In this document: positions 20,038-29,652 of the stretch, in pieces
Layout of the letters: every line of letters starts with the position of its first letter
Numbering within the stretch: the first letter of the stretch is position 1
Source of the DNA: Acidobacteriota bacterium
GTDB lineage: Bacteria; Acidobacteriota; Terriglobia; Terriglobales; Acidobacteriaceae
Length of the DNA stretch: 64,000 nt
Direction of reading: 5' to 3'
NCBI GenBank assembly: GCA_013285705.1
Contig: JABDHA010000003.1
Span: 1-64,000, forward strand
The notes under the pieces: model-generated
Databases searched by the model: none
Told to the model about the DNA's origin: nothing
Seen by the model: only the letters and a program-made list of their open reading frames with translations
Position numbers and translations under genes: made by a program

Positions 20038-21048
20038 TTAGAGTTGGGCGAGGAAGGTGAGCAGGTCGGGATTGTCCCGCCAGCGTTTCCTTCCGGATGG
20101 ACGCTTCTGTTCGCACATGCCGAGCGCTTTCGCTTTCATGTCGAGGTCCGTCTCGGCATAGATATTGGTTGTGTCGAGCGAGACGTGCCCCAGCCATGCA
20201 CGGATGGTGTTGATATCCACTCCGGCTCGGAGCAGGTGCGTTGCCGTTGTGTGACGGATGGTGTGCGGGCCGATCTTCTTCTTGTGCATTTCGGGCACGG
20301 AGGTCGCTGCAGTTCGTGCATGGCGAGTGACGATGTCATGGATGCCGAAGCGCGTCAGCGGTTGTCCCTTGCGGTTGAGGAACACAGGATCTTTGTCTTC
20401 ACGTCCACGCGTCATCTCACGCAGTGCGTGTGCGGTCGCCGCCCACAGCGGGCAGAGGCGGACCTTATTTCCTTTGCCCTTCAGACGCACCGAAGATAGA
20501 GTGCTCGTTCCATCGCTGCGCAGAGTTAGATCGCCTATCTCCAGTTGCGCCGCTTCATCCGCACGCGCGCCGGAGTTGTAGAGGAACAACAGCAAGACAT
20601 GGTCTCTGTACCCGATCCGTGTTGATTGGTCGGGAACAGCCAGCAACACATCGATCTCATGTTTGTCCAGATAGCCGACGGGGACACGGGTCGATCGCTT
20701 GAACTCCACCGAACGAAGCTGCGCCGACCAGCCGAGATTGTCCGGGCTGCGTTGGCCGATGAACCCAGCCAGCGCATGGATGGCCGCCAAGCGTTGATTG
20801 CGCGTGGAGATCGTGCAGTCACGCTCCTCTTCAAGATGCCGCAGGAAGGCCCGAACCGTGTCAGCATCGAGGTCGACCACAAGAAGCTTGTCAGCCTTCT
20901 TGTGCAACAGATTGGCTGCGAACACGATCATCAGACGCAACGCATCCCGGTAGCTCTGCTGCGTATTGCGCGAGAGGTTGCGGTCGTCGGGCAGATGCTC
21001 CATCAGGAAGCGCCTAACCCAAGAACCGAGAGTATGTTTATCGCTCAT
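20038..21048 (-). CDS. ritC: tyrosine recombinase, third gene of the trio
   Basis: NSGARADEAAQLEIGDL, HTIRHTTATHLLRAGVDINTIRAWLGHVSLDTTNIYAE catalytic R/HxxR/GH/Y; start overlaps ritB end. Confidence 0.88.
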   Translation of the reverse strand: MSDKHTLGSWVRRFLMEHLPDDRNLSRNTQQSYRDALRLMIVFAANLLHKKADKLLVVDLDADTVRAFLRHLEEERDCTISTRNQRLAAIHALAGFIGQRSPDNLGWSAQLRSVEFKRSTRVPVGYLDKHEIDVLLAVPDQSTRIGYRDHVLLLFLYNSGARADEAAQLEIGDLTLRSDGTSTLSSVRLKGKGNKVRLCPLWAATAHALREMTRGREDKDPVFLNRKGQPLTRFGIHDIVTRHARTAATSVPEMHKKKIGPHTIRHTTATHLLRAGVDINTIRAWLGHVSLDTTNIYAETDLDMKAKALGMCEQKRPSGRKRWRDNPDLLTFLAQL

Positions 21049-21976
21049 CGCCACCTCCACATACATAGCGCTCGAAGCGGCGATTGGCCTCTCCCAGAAG
21101 CTCCGGCGTCATCGCCAGATAACGCTGCGTCGAGTGCAACTCGACATGCCCGAGATAGGTCGAGAGAGCAGGCAGCAGGGCTTGCACATCGGCGCCGCTG
21201 CGATACCACTCCGTGAGTCGATGCACCGCGAAGGTATGTCGCAGATCGTGGATGCGTGGTTGGTATGGACTGGCCTTTTCCCGGCGCACGCCCGCAAGGT
21301 TGCATAGCCGGCGGAAGCTGGCCTCAACCACCTGCCGTGGAACTGCCTTATGCAACCGGGATTGGAAGAGTGGCTGGTCGTTGCGGTCAAGCCTCCCCGG
21401 CATGGCAAGATAGACTTGTAACTGCGCCTGAACATCCGGTCCAAGCGGTACTAGACGCGATTTGTAGAACTTCGTTCCTCGGACCGTGATGACGCCAGCA
21501 CCAAGATCCACATCGCCACGAAGTAACCGCAACGTCTCGCCGATGCGCATCCCCGTGCCATAGAGCAGAAGCAGCAGCGTGCGGAACATGGATGCCGACA
21601 TCAGACACGCATCTCTCTGCTGACTGTACAGAAGGGCAGAGAGCAACAGCCGCAACTCAGAGACAGTGTAGATATAGGGAACGAAGCTGGTTGTGTATTT
21701 CGGGGCTGGTGGCGGTAGAGGAACCGTGTGCAACTCCTCTCGCAACCGCCAGTGCTCGAAAAAGACCCGCAACGTGCCATACTTGTTCCGCCATGTTGCA
21801 GGGCCAGTGCGTGCCCCTGCCAGGAAGTGCGACATCTGATCAGGCGTAAGTGAGGCGAGTTCGAGTTCACCATAACTACGGGACAAGGCGCGAAGCACTC
21901 TGGCCGGACTGTAGTACTTCTCGCCTGTAGCCTGACGCTTTGCGATGTAGAGGGTGATTGATTCGGCTAGCTTCAT
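21038..21976 (-). CDS. ritB: tyrosine recombinase, second gene of the trio
   Basis: YGTGMRIGETLRLLRGDVDL, HDLRHTFAVHRL, YLGHVELHSTQRYL; ATGA overlap with ritA stop. Confidence 0.88.
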   Translation of the reverse strand: MKLAESITLYIAKRQATGEKYYSPARVLRALSRSYGELELASLTPDQMSHFLAGARTGPATWRNKYGTLRVFFEHWRLREELHTVPLPPPAPKYTTSFVPYIYTVSELRLLLSALLYSQQRDACLMSASMFRTLLLLLYGTGMRIGETLRLLRGDVDLGAGVITVRGTKFYKSRLVPLGPDVQAQLQVYLAMPGRLDRNDQPLFQSRLHKAVPRQVVEASFRRLCNLAGVRREKASPYQPRIHDLRHTFAVHRLTEWYRSGADVQALLPALSTYLGHVELHSTQRYLAMTPELLGEANRRFERYVCGGGDER

Positions 21977-23247
21977 AGCAGCCCTCCGAGGTCGAAGTCC
22001 GCTACGCGACGCAACATCGAGATATCGACCTTTGCATAGATACCCGTAGACATCGCGCTTCGATGTCCAAGGAGATCGCCGATTTCTTTCAACGACACGC
22101 CCTCCTGCAACAGGTGCGTCGCGCAAGCATGTCGCAGGCAGTGCGGCCCGCTTCGCCGGCAGCTTATACCCACCGCTTTGAGCTGTCGGTTAGTCATCGC
22201 CCACAAGCTCGTAGCAGCGACACTTCGGTAAGGGATATGCAGCGTCACGAACAGATGACGGCATTCGGTGCGCGGACGTGCCTTGGTGATGTATTGCAGG
22301 ATCGCTTCGCCCACCTCGTGCTGTAGCGGGTACGGCTGCCTTCCGCCGCGCTTGGAGTGCGTGACCAGGAACGTCTCGGCTGACCAGTCGAAGTCGCTCA
22401 GCAGTAAACGCGACACCTCGCCGCTACGCAGCCCATAGATCGCGAACAAGAGCAGAACCGCCCTGGCACGGAGCGCTGATGGACTGTCCCCTCCGATGCC
22501 GTGCAGCAACCGCTGTACCTCTTCCCACGTTGGCCCATCTGGCAGTCCTTCGTGAACATACCTCCGAGGCCCTTGGATCGCTCCCGCTATACCTGCCTTG
22601 CACCACCCACGCCGCTCGGCATGACGGAAGAAGGCGCGCAGTGCCTGTGCAGCCACTGATACGGATGTCCGGTTCCAACTGTCCGTCCCTTTCAGCGTCA
22701 GGAACTCATCTACATCCTGAAGCCGCACACGCGACAGGCAAGTATGCCGCGCGGTGAACCACGTCAGGAACGTCGAGGCCTTCCAGCAGTGCGACCGCAC
22801 CGACAGCGGCGATAGTCCCTGCTCTTCCATCATCCGTCGCGCGAAGTCATCCAGATGATCCGTGAACCATGCGCGTGGTTTGGACCGGGTCTCAAGCCTG
22901 CCTGCGAAGCGTAACCACTTCTTTGCCACGTATTCGAAGTAGCTCTCCGTCCGAACATAGGTGCGAGCCCGCGCGTTCGTTCGCTGCCGTTCGCCCCAAC
23001 GCCGCGAAGCCTGCTTGATCTCATCGACCGTGACATCGCGCAGTGCCTCCAACTTCAGCAAATCGATGACGTGCAACAGCTGCCCAGACACATTCCGTAG
23101 CGCTGCGCGGCTTGTTCCTCGCTCCTGCAAATAGTTCAGGAAAGCCAACCGCTCTTCCAGCAACGGGGCGTCACGGTGACGGTTGAGTGCAAATGGAAGT
23201 TCCAAAAGCGTATCCAGCATGATCGGGTCTCCTTGATCCCGGCTCAT
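21973..23247 (-). CDS. ritA: tyrosine recombinase, first gene of the trio
   Basis: AIYGLRSGEVSRLLLSDFDW, HCLRHACATHLLQEGVSLKEIGDLLGHRSAMSTGIYAKVD. Confidence 0.88.
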   Translation of the reverse strand: MSRDQGDPIMLDTLLELPFALNRHRDAPLLEERLAFLNYLQERGTSRAALRNVSGQLLHVIDLLKLEALRDVTVDEIKQASRRWGERQRTNARARTYVRTESYFEYVAKKWLRFAGRLETRSKPRAWFTDHLDDFARRMMEEQGLSPLSVRSHCWKASTFLTWFTARHTCLSRVRLQDVDEFLTLKGTDSWNRTSVSVAAQALRAFFRHAERRGWCKAGIAGAIQGPRRYVHEGLPDGPTWEEVQRLLHGIGGDSPSALRARAVLLLFAIYGLRSGEVSRLLLSDFDWSAETFLVTHSKRGGRQPYPLQHEVGEAILQYITKARPRTECRHLFVTLHIPYRSVAATSLWAMTNRQLKAVGISCRRSGPHCLRHACATHLLQEGVSLKEIGDLLGHRSAMSTGIYAKVDISMLRRVADFDLGGLL

Positions 23248-23314
23248 GCTAGCCCCTCAATTTATGTTGTCTCCAGATTGGCCATCCCCAGCATTCATGG
23301 GCATGATTCGCGAC

Positions 23315-23345
23315 AACGTCACATAACCGAGAAGACAACATAATC
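23315..23345 (-). repeat. right terminal inverted repeat of RIT element
   Basis: AACGTCACATAACCGAGAAGACAACATAATC, inverted match of 19948..19978; followed by sub-repeats TTTATGTTG / CAACATAAC. Confidence 0.9.
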
Positions 23346-23370
23346 GGCTTTATGTTGAGCCCAACATAAC

Positions 23371-23526
23371 GCCGACTACATCCAGCTTTATCACGGCAAC
23401 GCGTCGCTATTGGCTGAAAGTCTTGAAGTCATCCAGAAAGCATCCACCGTCATTCTTGCAGCACTGGAGCCAAAGCCGGAATTCGAGAATCAGGTGCCGC
23501 AAGATGATATGGTAGCCGCCAGTTAA
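23371..23526 (+). pseudogene. ArdC-like protein, displaced 3' part
   Basis: ADYIQLYHGNASLLAESLEVIQKASTVILAALEPKPEFENQVPQDDMVAAS* continues ...GLETGTASADY of the 5' part in frame. Confidence 0.88.
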
Positions 23527-24059
23527 TTCGCACCACCCCTACGGCGGACGGCTAGCAGCGGGTGGCGAGAAGAACTTGGAGTGCCTTAGCTCTCTTTGCC
23601 AGTATCGTTCTTACCAGTGAAATGAGCGTTTGGATGTGACGTCGCAAAAAGAAAAATGGTTGTCGGGACAGTGGCAGGCCATGCAAGTGACGAGACTAAA
23701 TATGAGATGAAGTCGAGGATGGTCCGGCTTCAGCTTTCATCTATCGATACCCTGGCGAAGGGACTGAGCTAGGCGGATTATTCCTCTCCTGAAGAGACAG
23801 CGAGATCTAAATGCCAGCAACCAGCTAAAGAACGTAGACACGCAGCATCAACCAGACAAGAAATAGCGCCACTATAGCGAGCACAACATGGGCGATCCAA
23901 TCGCCTGCTGTCCTTGGCTTCCCGAAGTTGAACATCCGGCACAATAGTAGCATTCATATATTCCTGAAAGAAATCATGGTTGTCATAGATGTTCTGTGTC
24001 ATCGACAATGCGGTGTGGTGCGCTTTTACGGCAGATTCGGCCACTGCTTGCAATGGAAA

Positions 24060-24605
24060 TTACTTCATCGACGTTTCTGAGGACTCACCCTTCGACTCAA
24101 AATTAAAAAGATACCGGGTTTCTTCACCCTTGGTGACAGCCATCGGTTTAGTATCCTGTGTAGTGAATCGGCACACTGCCCTAGCCCAGAAGCCCATCGC
24201 GGGAGCATTTGTGGTCATGACCCGAACCTCCCATGCTCCGGGAAATCTCCTCCAGATTTGCTCCGCGATCAAATACCCTACACCGCGGCACCGGACACCA
24301 CGCACAACAAAGAAGTCGGCCATATCCCAGACCTCGGTGTTTCCGGAAAAGTCAGAACCCTTCTTCACCAGAGCAAAGCCTGCCAACTTGCGCTCCACTC
24401 TGACGAGAAATGGAAAGCGATTTGATTCCGTCCAATAGAGAGGAAGGGGATCATAGCTGAACCTGCCGTCATCACCAAGCTCCCTCTCTACGAAGTCAGT
24501 GAAATCGTGGATGTAAAGCTGATACAGGTTTGAGAGGGCGGTCCGATCTTCTATCGTCGCGGGCAATAACTCTATCGATTGCGGTGCGTGCGTTTGCTGA
24601 GTCAT
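24060..24605 (-). CDS. GNAT-family N-acetyltransferase
   Basis: IEDRTALSNLYQLYIHDFTDFV, VWDMADFFVVRGVRCRGVGYLIAEQIWRRFPGAWEVRVM. Confidence 0.8.
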   Translation of the reverse strand: MTQQTHAPQSIELLPATIEDRTALSNLYQLYIHDFTDFVERELGDDGRFSYDPLPLYWTESNRFPFLVRVERKLAGFALVKKGSDFSGNTEVWDMADFFVVRGVRCRGVGYLIAEQIWRRFPGAWEVRVMTTNAPAMGFWARAVCRFTTQDTKPMAVTKGEETRYLFNFESKGESSETSMK

Positions 24606-24652
24606 CTCAGAAGGATGATTTCACATTGCAGAACAAGCGGAGGCACGAAACG

Positions 24653-24924
24653 AGGGGTTGCACGCACGTTCGGTTGGAAGTGCTCGATTGGGGCGGTTCT
24701 GGCAGGCCGATCATTCTACTGGCCGGGGCGGCAATGCGGCTCACGTTTTCGACGACTTCGCGCCGAAGTTCACGGCTCACTACCATGTCTACGGTATTAT
24801 CCGGCGTGGGTTCGGTGCCTCCGGTTATTCTGCAACGGATCGCCCGGCAGATCGCCTTGGCGATGACGTAGTGGCGGTCGTTAACGCGCTCAATCTGAAG
24901 AGGCCTATCCTCGTGGGACATTAA
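24653..24924 (+). pseudogene. alpha/beta hydrolase remnant, frameshifted and 3'-truncated
   Basis: [20 protein letters not shown] in one frame, then [62 protein letters not shown] in the next frame. Confidence 0.82.
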
Positions 24925-24988
24925 TATTCCACCCTGAATAAGCTGCGTGGACAGCGACGGCTCGTCCGCTGCCACTGAGGAATCCTTT

Positions 24989-25006
24989 CCCTGATTTTTT
25001 TCAGGT
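24989..25006. promoter_or_regulatory. candidate palindromic site CCCTGATTTTTTTCAGGT
   Basis: CCTGA-N6-TCAGG inverted repeat; same layout as sites at 30984, 43804 and 45183. Confidence 0.4.
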
Positions 25007-25143
25007 CTGAACCTGTAGAAACAGATAGGGCTGCAGTGGGTGATCATATGCGAAGCTTCCAAAAGCGACATCAGTTGCTCATGCTGGTCGGCTGACCAAC
25101 GCGACTCTGCTGACTGAGATATACGGCACCTCCGTAGGCCAAC

Positions 25144-26172
25144 GTGCCGAAGGGGATCAGGCGAGAACCGCATAAGGAGACGCTGTCGGTGGAGGTCGCG
25201 AAAAACAGAAAAACGATACAGGCCTTCGCTGAACTCCTCGCCATTCTCTTCATGGGTGCGGTCGCTTTGGCTGCTCAGTCTAGTGGGTTCATGCTCTTGC
25301 TCTTTCCCGAACTCGCGGCTCTTTCCCATGACATCATGACCCGTCCGCACGGCAAATGGGGCAGTCAACCTTTGCGTCTTATCCTGACGCCTACTCTTAC
25401 TGCGATTGTCGGTATTTTCTTCACACGTCGCTTGGGCTTCGGCGCATTCGGCATAGCACTCATTGTTGCGTTTAGCCTCGTCATCATCAAACTCATGAAG
25501 TCCACAATCGTGGCGGCCATCTCCGCTGGCGTCCTTCCCATGGCATTAAGCGAACGAAGTTGGCGATATCCTCTCGCAATCTTTGCAGACTGCACCGTAT
25601 TAGTCCTGCTATTTGTCTTGTGGAAACGTTACGCTGCATCGACAGACGTGTCCTACCAAAGCGAAACTAAGAATTCCAAGATCATTGACTCCCTTGAAGA
25701 TATCTCTCACGATCGTTTCTGGGGATTCGGGCTTATGTTCTTTGTCGTCGCGCTGGGAACAGCTGCCCAAGCCACAGATCTTCGCTTCCTCATCTTCCCG
25801 CCGCTCATCGTAATGGCATACGAACTATTCGGGCATCCTGAAGTTCCAGAATGGATGAGACGACCTGCTCTTTTCCCTTTGGTCTGCCTGCTCACAGCTT
25901 CCGTCGGATTTCTCGCTCACCATCTAATTCGCGTCAACTTTGTAGCGGTCATGCTCACATTTTTATGTTCTGTTGGCATCCTGCGCTTCTTCAATCTGCA
26001 CATGCCTCCGGCCCTCGCAGTCGGGCTACTCCCGTTTGTAATAAGAGCGCCGGACTATAGATTTCCTCTTTCAGTCTTGCTCGGTACCATTGCTCTGGGT
26101 CTGTATTTTATTGGATACAAGCGTTTGCGGAAGCAAGGGCAAAAAGAAATGGCTGTCCCGGAAAATACTTGA
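25144..26172 (+). CDS. polytopic membrane protein, possibly HPP-like with two repeats
   Basis: 342 aa, about 10 TM; duplicated FPELAALSHDIMTRPHG... / FPPLIVMAYELFGHPEVPEWMRRP modules. Confidence 0.7.
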   Translation: MPKGIRREPHKETLSVEVAKNRKTIQAFAELLAILFMGAVALAAQSSGFMLLLFPELAALSHDIMTRPHGKWGSQPLRLILTPTLTAIVGIFFTRRLGFGAFGIALIVAFSLVIIKLMKSTIVAAISAGVLPMALSERSWRYPLAIFADCTVLVLLFVLWKRYAASTDVSYQSETKNSKIIDSLEDISHDRFWGFGLMFFVVALGTAAQATDLRFLIFPPLIVMAYELFGHPEVPEWMRRPALFPLVCLLTASVGFLAHHLIRVNFVAVMLTFLCSVGILRFFNLHMPPALAVGLLPFVIRAPDYRFPLSVLLGTIALGLYFIGYKRLRKQGQKEMAVPENT

Positions 26173-26214
26173 GAGAATCGCCTTCGATTACGTTAGCCAC
26201 CATGAGCGCTCCTC

Positions 26215-26715
26215 ATGCTTCAAATGGTCTGCCTTCACCTAAAAGTGAAGGAAACGCCTGCCTCCTCCCGATCCCGTAAACTCGATCACGAAGGTGTGGT
26301 CGGTAACTCGCGCAATCCAGAACAGGTCGCACTCGCCTATACAGTCGATAGCCGCTGGCGAAATAAAGCTGAGTTCGTGAACGGGAGAGAAGCGATCGTC
26401 GCTTTTCTCAAGAGGAAATGGAGCCGCGAGCTCGACAATCGTCTGATCAAGGAGTTGTGGGCCTTAGACGGAAATCGAATCAGCGTACGTTTCGCTCACG
26501 AGTGGCATGACGACGCCGGCCAATGGTATCGCTCTTATGGAAATGAGAACTGGGAGTACAACGAGCAAGGCATCATGCTTCACCGCCACGCTTCCATCAA
26601 CGATTTACCGATCAAGGAAGAGGAGCGACCTTATCATTGGCCTCTTGGTCGATGCCCTGACGACTATCCGGGACTCTCGAAGCTCGGCCTCCAGCGACCA
26701 GGCTATTTCTTTTGA
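26215..26715 (+). CDS. DUF1348 (SnoaL/NTF2-like) family protein; N-terminus possibly frameshifted
   Basis: [51 protein letters not shown]...[29 protein letters not shown]. Confidence 0.8.
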   Translation: MLQMVCLHLKVKETPASSRSRKLDHEGVVGNSRNPEQVALAYTVDSRWRNKAEFVNGREAIVAFLKRKWSRELDNRLIKELWALDGNRISVRFAHEWHDDAGQWYRSYGNENWEYNEQGIMLHRHASINDLPIKEEERPYHWPLGRCPDDYPGLSKLGLQRPGYFF

Positions 26716-27602
26716 TCTCGTCGCCACGCCGCGGGTGTGGTCCCGCGTGCTCTTCGGAATGTTTTGGTCAGATGGCTCTGATCGGCAAACCCGACCTGAA
26801 CCGCGATCTCCGAGACTGGAATGTCTGTGGACGCTAACAAATGTTCGGCAGCTTCAACGCGGCGCCGCAAAGCCCATGAGTATGGCGGTACACCCGTGGA
26901 AATCCGGAATGCGCGCGCGAAACGCGATTGTGAGAGATGCGTAAGGTTCGCTAATTCTGCAAGGCTGATGTCCTGTCGGAAGTATTCCTCAATGTAGGAC
27001 TTTGCAAGCCTCAGTTGCCACGGCACGAGACCGCTTTCGTTCGAAGCCGCCTCCCGACTCAGTTCCTTGTGAGTCGCTGCAAGAAAGGCAGCTACAAGGC
27101 TGTTCCCGTAGAGTTTGTCCTCCGCACCTGCCAGGCATGCGTTTGCAAGCAAGCTGGCACAGGTCGCGATTCGGCTGTCGTGACGCGGGTCGCTCGGGCG
27201 GTTGATCCGCCCGAAATCGAGATCGTTGCCGAGAATCCGCTCCAGCTGCTCAACATCAAACTGAACTTCGAGATACCTTAGGGCTCGCACCTTCTCAACC
27301 CAGCTAAAGTAGGTGACGTTGGGCGGAATCCAGAAAAAGAATCCCGGTCGCTGACTAGCCATAGGAAGGGGTTTTTGGGGATCGCGCCTTGGGCTCAGTT
27401 TGCCTCCGACGTGTCCCAGTACTGCAACCACTTTGAAGGAATTGCACGAGAGATCCAGGGCGGAGATCTCTGCCGTCGGAAGACAGTGGTTGTAGCGAAT
27501 GCTGGCTCCGTTCCACTTACGATTGAGCATGTAATACTCCCGATCGCCAATCCACTCATGGCTGGTATCGATGTTTTTCGGAATTCGTGAGATCAAGCTC
27601 AT
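26703..27602 (-). CDS. AraC-family transcriptional regulator (copy A)
   Basis: Two [48 protein letters not shown]...[34 protein letters not shown]. Confidence 0.93.
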   Translation of the reverse strand: MSLISRIPKNIDTSHEWIGDREYYMLNRKWNGASIRYNHCLPTAEISALDLSCNSFKVVAVLGHVGGKLSPRRDPQKPLPMASQRPGFFFWIPPNVTYFSWVEKVRALRYLEVQFDVEQLERILGNDLDFGRINRPSDPRHDSRIATCASLLANACLAGAEDKLYGNSLVAAFLAATHKELSREAASNESGLVPWQLRLAKSYIEEYFRQDISLAELANLTHLSQSRFARAFRISTGVPPYSWALRRRVEAAEHLLASTDIPVSEIAVQVGFADQSHLTKTFRRARGTTPAAWRRDQKK

Positions 27603-27639
27603 ATCGCCTCCTTATCCCATCTGCCCTAACTCTGCTCTC

Positions 27640-28030
27640 GAAGCTGCCGAACGGCAGGTCGCGATTCTCGATCGGATCCGGAGAAACGGCCACGTGCTAG
27701 CCAACGAACTTGCGATCGAATTCGAGACCTCGGAGGACACGATTCGACGTGCGCTTCGCGAACTGGCCGAACGAGGGCTCTGCAAACGTGTCTATGGTGG
27801 TGCTTTAGCGAAGTGCCAGCCTCTGAAGCAATCGTGGTGCGAAATGCAGAGAATATAGATCGGAAAGCCGCATTAGGTGGCGCACTGGCTGAATTAGTGA
27901 CAAAACGGCAATTTGTGTTCATCGATGGCGGCACTAAGAATCTGGCTGCCGCCCGCATGATCCCTAAAAACTTTGACCTGACCGTGACAACACAAGACCC
28001 TGCCATGGCAACATCCGACCGTTTGGCAAT
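27640..28030 (+). pseudogene. DeoR-family regulator remnant (copy A): start deleted, frameshifted, 3'-truncated
   Basis: AAERQVAILDRIRRNGHVLANELAIEFETSEDTIRRALRELAERGLCKRVYGGAL, then other frame PASEAIVVRNAENIDRKAALGGALAELVTKRQFVFIDGGTKNLAAARMIPKNFDLTVTTQDPAMA; intact counterpart 34170..34946. Confidence 0.92.
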
Positions 28031-28068
28031 TTGCTTATGGTTGGGCATGAAAAGTCTCTGAAATCAAC

Positions 28069-29652
28069 TCAGAACTTGTAGATCACATCCATGCCGAAGA
28101 AAAACTGATTCCTGGATCTACCGCCGTTGTATCCCCGTTGGTCCCAGGAGTGGTCGAAGCGGAGTTCCGGGCGAAACATGACCGTGTTGCCGATGTATTT
28201 AGTTGCGTAGAGAGTATTTTCCGTATACTTCCCCGCAATGCCGGTACGCTGCCCCTTCTTGTCGTTGAGAAAGTCTGACCGGAAGCCAAACATCAGCTTC
28301 GAATTGATGTCCCGGTTGATGTAATTCACGACCGCATATTCGGGCGCTGTGCAGCGGAGCTCGCCGGGCGCGCAGAAGGCGCCATTCGCACCGGTCTCCG
28401 GCATGATCGGGTTCGTTACATTTCCAGCAACGTTGGGCACGTCGCGCTCATACATGTACCAGGTTTCCGTCGCCGTGTGCCATTTGCTGCTGAACTTGTG
28501 ATACCAGGTGAAGTCGTAGTCCTGCAGATTGTTGTACGCGTACTTGCCGTCATTAATGCCGTTGGCGCAGCCGTAGAAGTTGTCGTTATTACTTTTCGTC
28601 GAATAGTTTAAGCAGGCGATGGCCGAAGGCTTAGCGTCCGGCGTCCATAGGGCCACATCATGTCCACCTGACATGCCTAGCTGAACCGTCCACTGTTTGT
28701 TCAATTTCAGAGTGCCGTAGATTCCTGTATCGGTGAACGGATCGATCGTATAGAGCAGAGAGTGCGTCATGTTGTAGTTGTTCGGCGCAAGCTGTGCTTC
28801 GATGCCGGGGACGGAGAGGAAGCGGCCGATGCGAATATCGAGGCCTTCTTTTACTGGGAAATAAAGATCCAGGTATTCGAGAACCGGATCGAAGCCATAC
28901 TGACGGTTAAACAGCAGCAGTTGCTGGCTGAAGTAACCTTTCGCCGTCGTGAAGCGGTAGTCGATTCCATAGAACCCGGTGAGATGAAATCCCCAGTCGA
29001 AGTGAGAGTTTTGCACCGTGTTGGGCAGGCGTTCGACATAGACGACGGCCTGGTTGAGTTCTACCTTGTTCGGGAAAATATCGTAAGAGACCGGAAAGTT
29101 GTTGTGGCCCGACGTACTGAAATTAATGCTCGGAGCGATCCAACCATAGATCTTGGTTCGGCTGCTCTCAAATTTGAGTGCCGACAGCAGGGGGTAAGTA
29201 TTGCCGTCTGGTGCCCCGATGTCTGGTGATCCTCCATAACCCCAGTCGGAGAATGGAAACGGAGGCGAGTTTATCGGAGCCGGAAGGCCGCGCTTCGGAG
29301 GCAGAGCTGTTGTAACGCTTGTCCCATTCCAGTCTTGCAGATAAAACTGGCCGAGCCTTTGGAAGAAATTTCCGCTTAAGGGGATACCGGCTGAGTCGTT
29401 CTGACCGTTCGCTGACTTTTGGGGATCCTCTGCGGAGCCTGCACTGGGATCGTCCGGAAGTCCATTGTCCGAGAGGTCGGCAGTTCCCGAGGCAGTTGGC
29501 AATGCTGACGAAGAATTGGGCTCGTGATCAGCTGTGGTTGTGTTTACCTGTCCAAAACAGTGCGAGAGAAATCCGAAAACGGTAAGCAATGTGATCGCAG
29601 ACCAATGGGCCCTCCGTTTGTATTTCATGAAGCGTGAACTGGGTTGATACAT
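28069..29652 (-). CDS. outer-membrane beta-barrel (porin-like) protein
   Basis: Signal-like MKYKRRAHWSAITLLTVFGFLSHCFGQ; amphipathic strands; C-terminal ...NQFFFGMDVIYKF ending in aromatic residue. Confidence 0.82.
   Translation of the reverse strand: MYQPSSRFMKYKRRAHWSAITLLTVFGFLSHCFGQVNTTTADHEPNSSSALPTASGTADLSDNGLPDDPSAGSAEDPQKSANGQNDSAGIPLSGNFFQRLGQFYLQDWNGTSVTTALPPKRGLPAPINSPPFPFSDWGYGGSPDIGAPDGNTYPLLSALKFESSRTKIYGWIAPSINFSTSGHNNFPVSYDIFPNKVELNQAVVYVERLPNTVQNSHFDWGFHLTGFYGIDYRFTTAKGYFSQQLLLFNRQYGFDPVLEYLDLYFPVKEGLDIRIGRFLSVPGIEAQLAPNNYNMTHSLLYTIDPFTDTGIYGTLKLNKQWTVQLGMSGGHDVALWTPDAKPSAIACLNYSTKSNNDNFYGCANGINDGKYAYNNLQDYDFTWYHKFSSKWHTATETWYMYERDVPNVAGNVTNPIMPETGANGAFCAPGELRCTAPEYAVVNYINRDINSKLMFGFRSDFLNDKKGQRTGIAGKYTENTLYATKYIGNTVMFRPELRFDHSWDQRGYNGGRSRNQFFFGMDVIYKF

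Larger units (their letters stand above)
19947..23370 (-). mobile_element. RIT-type element (recombinase in trio) inserted in ardC-like gene
   Basis: Three overlapping same-strand tyrosine recombinases bounded by 31-bp inverted repeats (19948..19978 / 23315..23345); host ORF rejoins in frame across the element. Confidence 0.9.

Noticed and set aside
20044-21307. Plus-strand ORFs 20044..20499, 20626..21216, 20966..21307
   Set aside because: Antisense to the recombinase trio; no start context or domain
20038-23247. Integron or phage/ICE integrase interpretation of the recombinases
   Set aside because: No attC array, no gene cassettes, no structural phage genes; three overlapping recombinases with terminal inverted repeats fit RIT better
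28762-29229. 155-aa plus-strand ORF
   Set aside because: Antisense to porin-like gene; no domain
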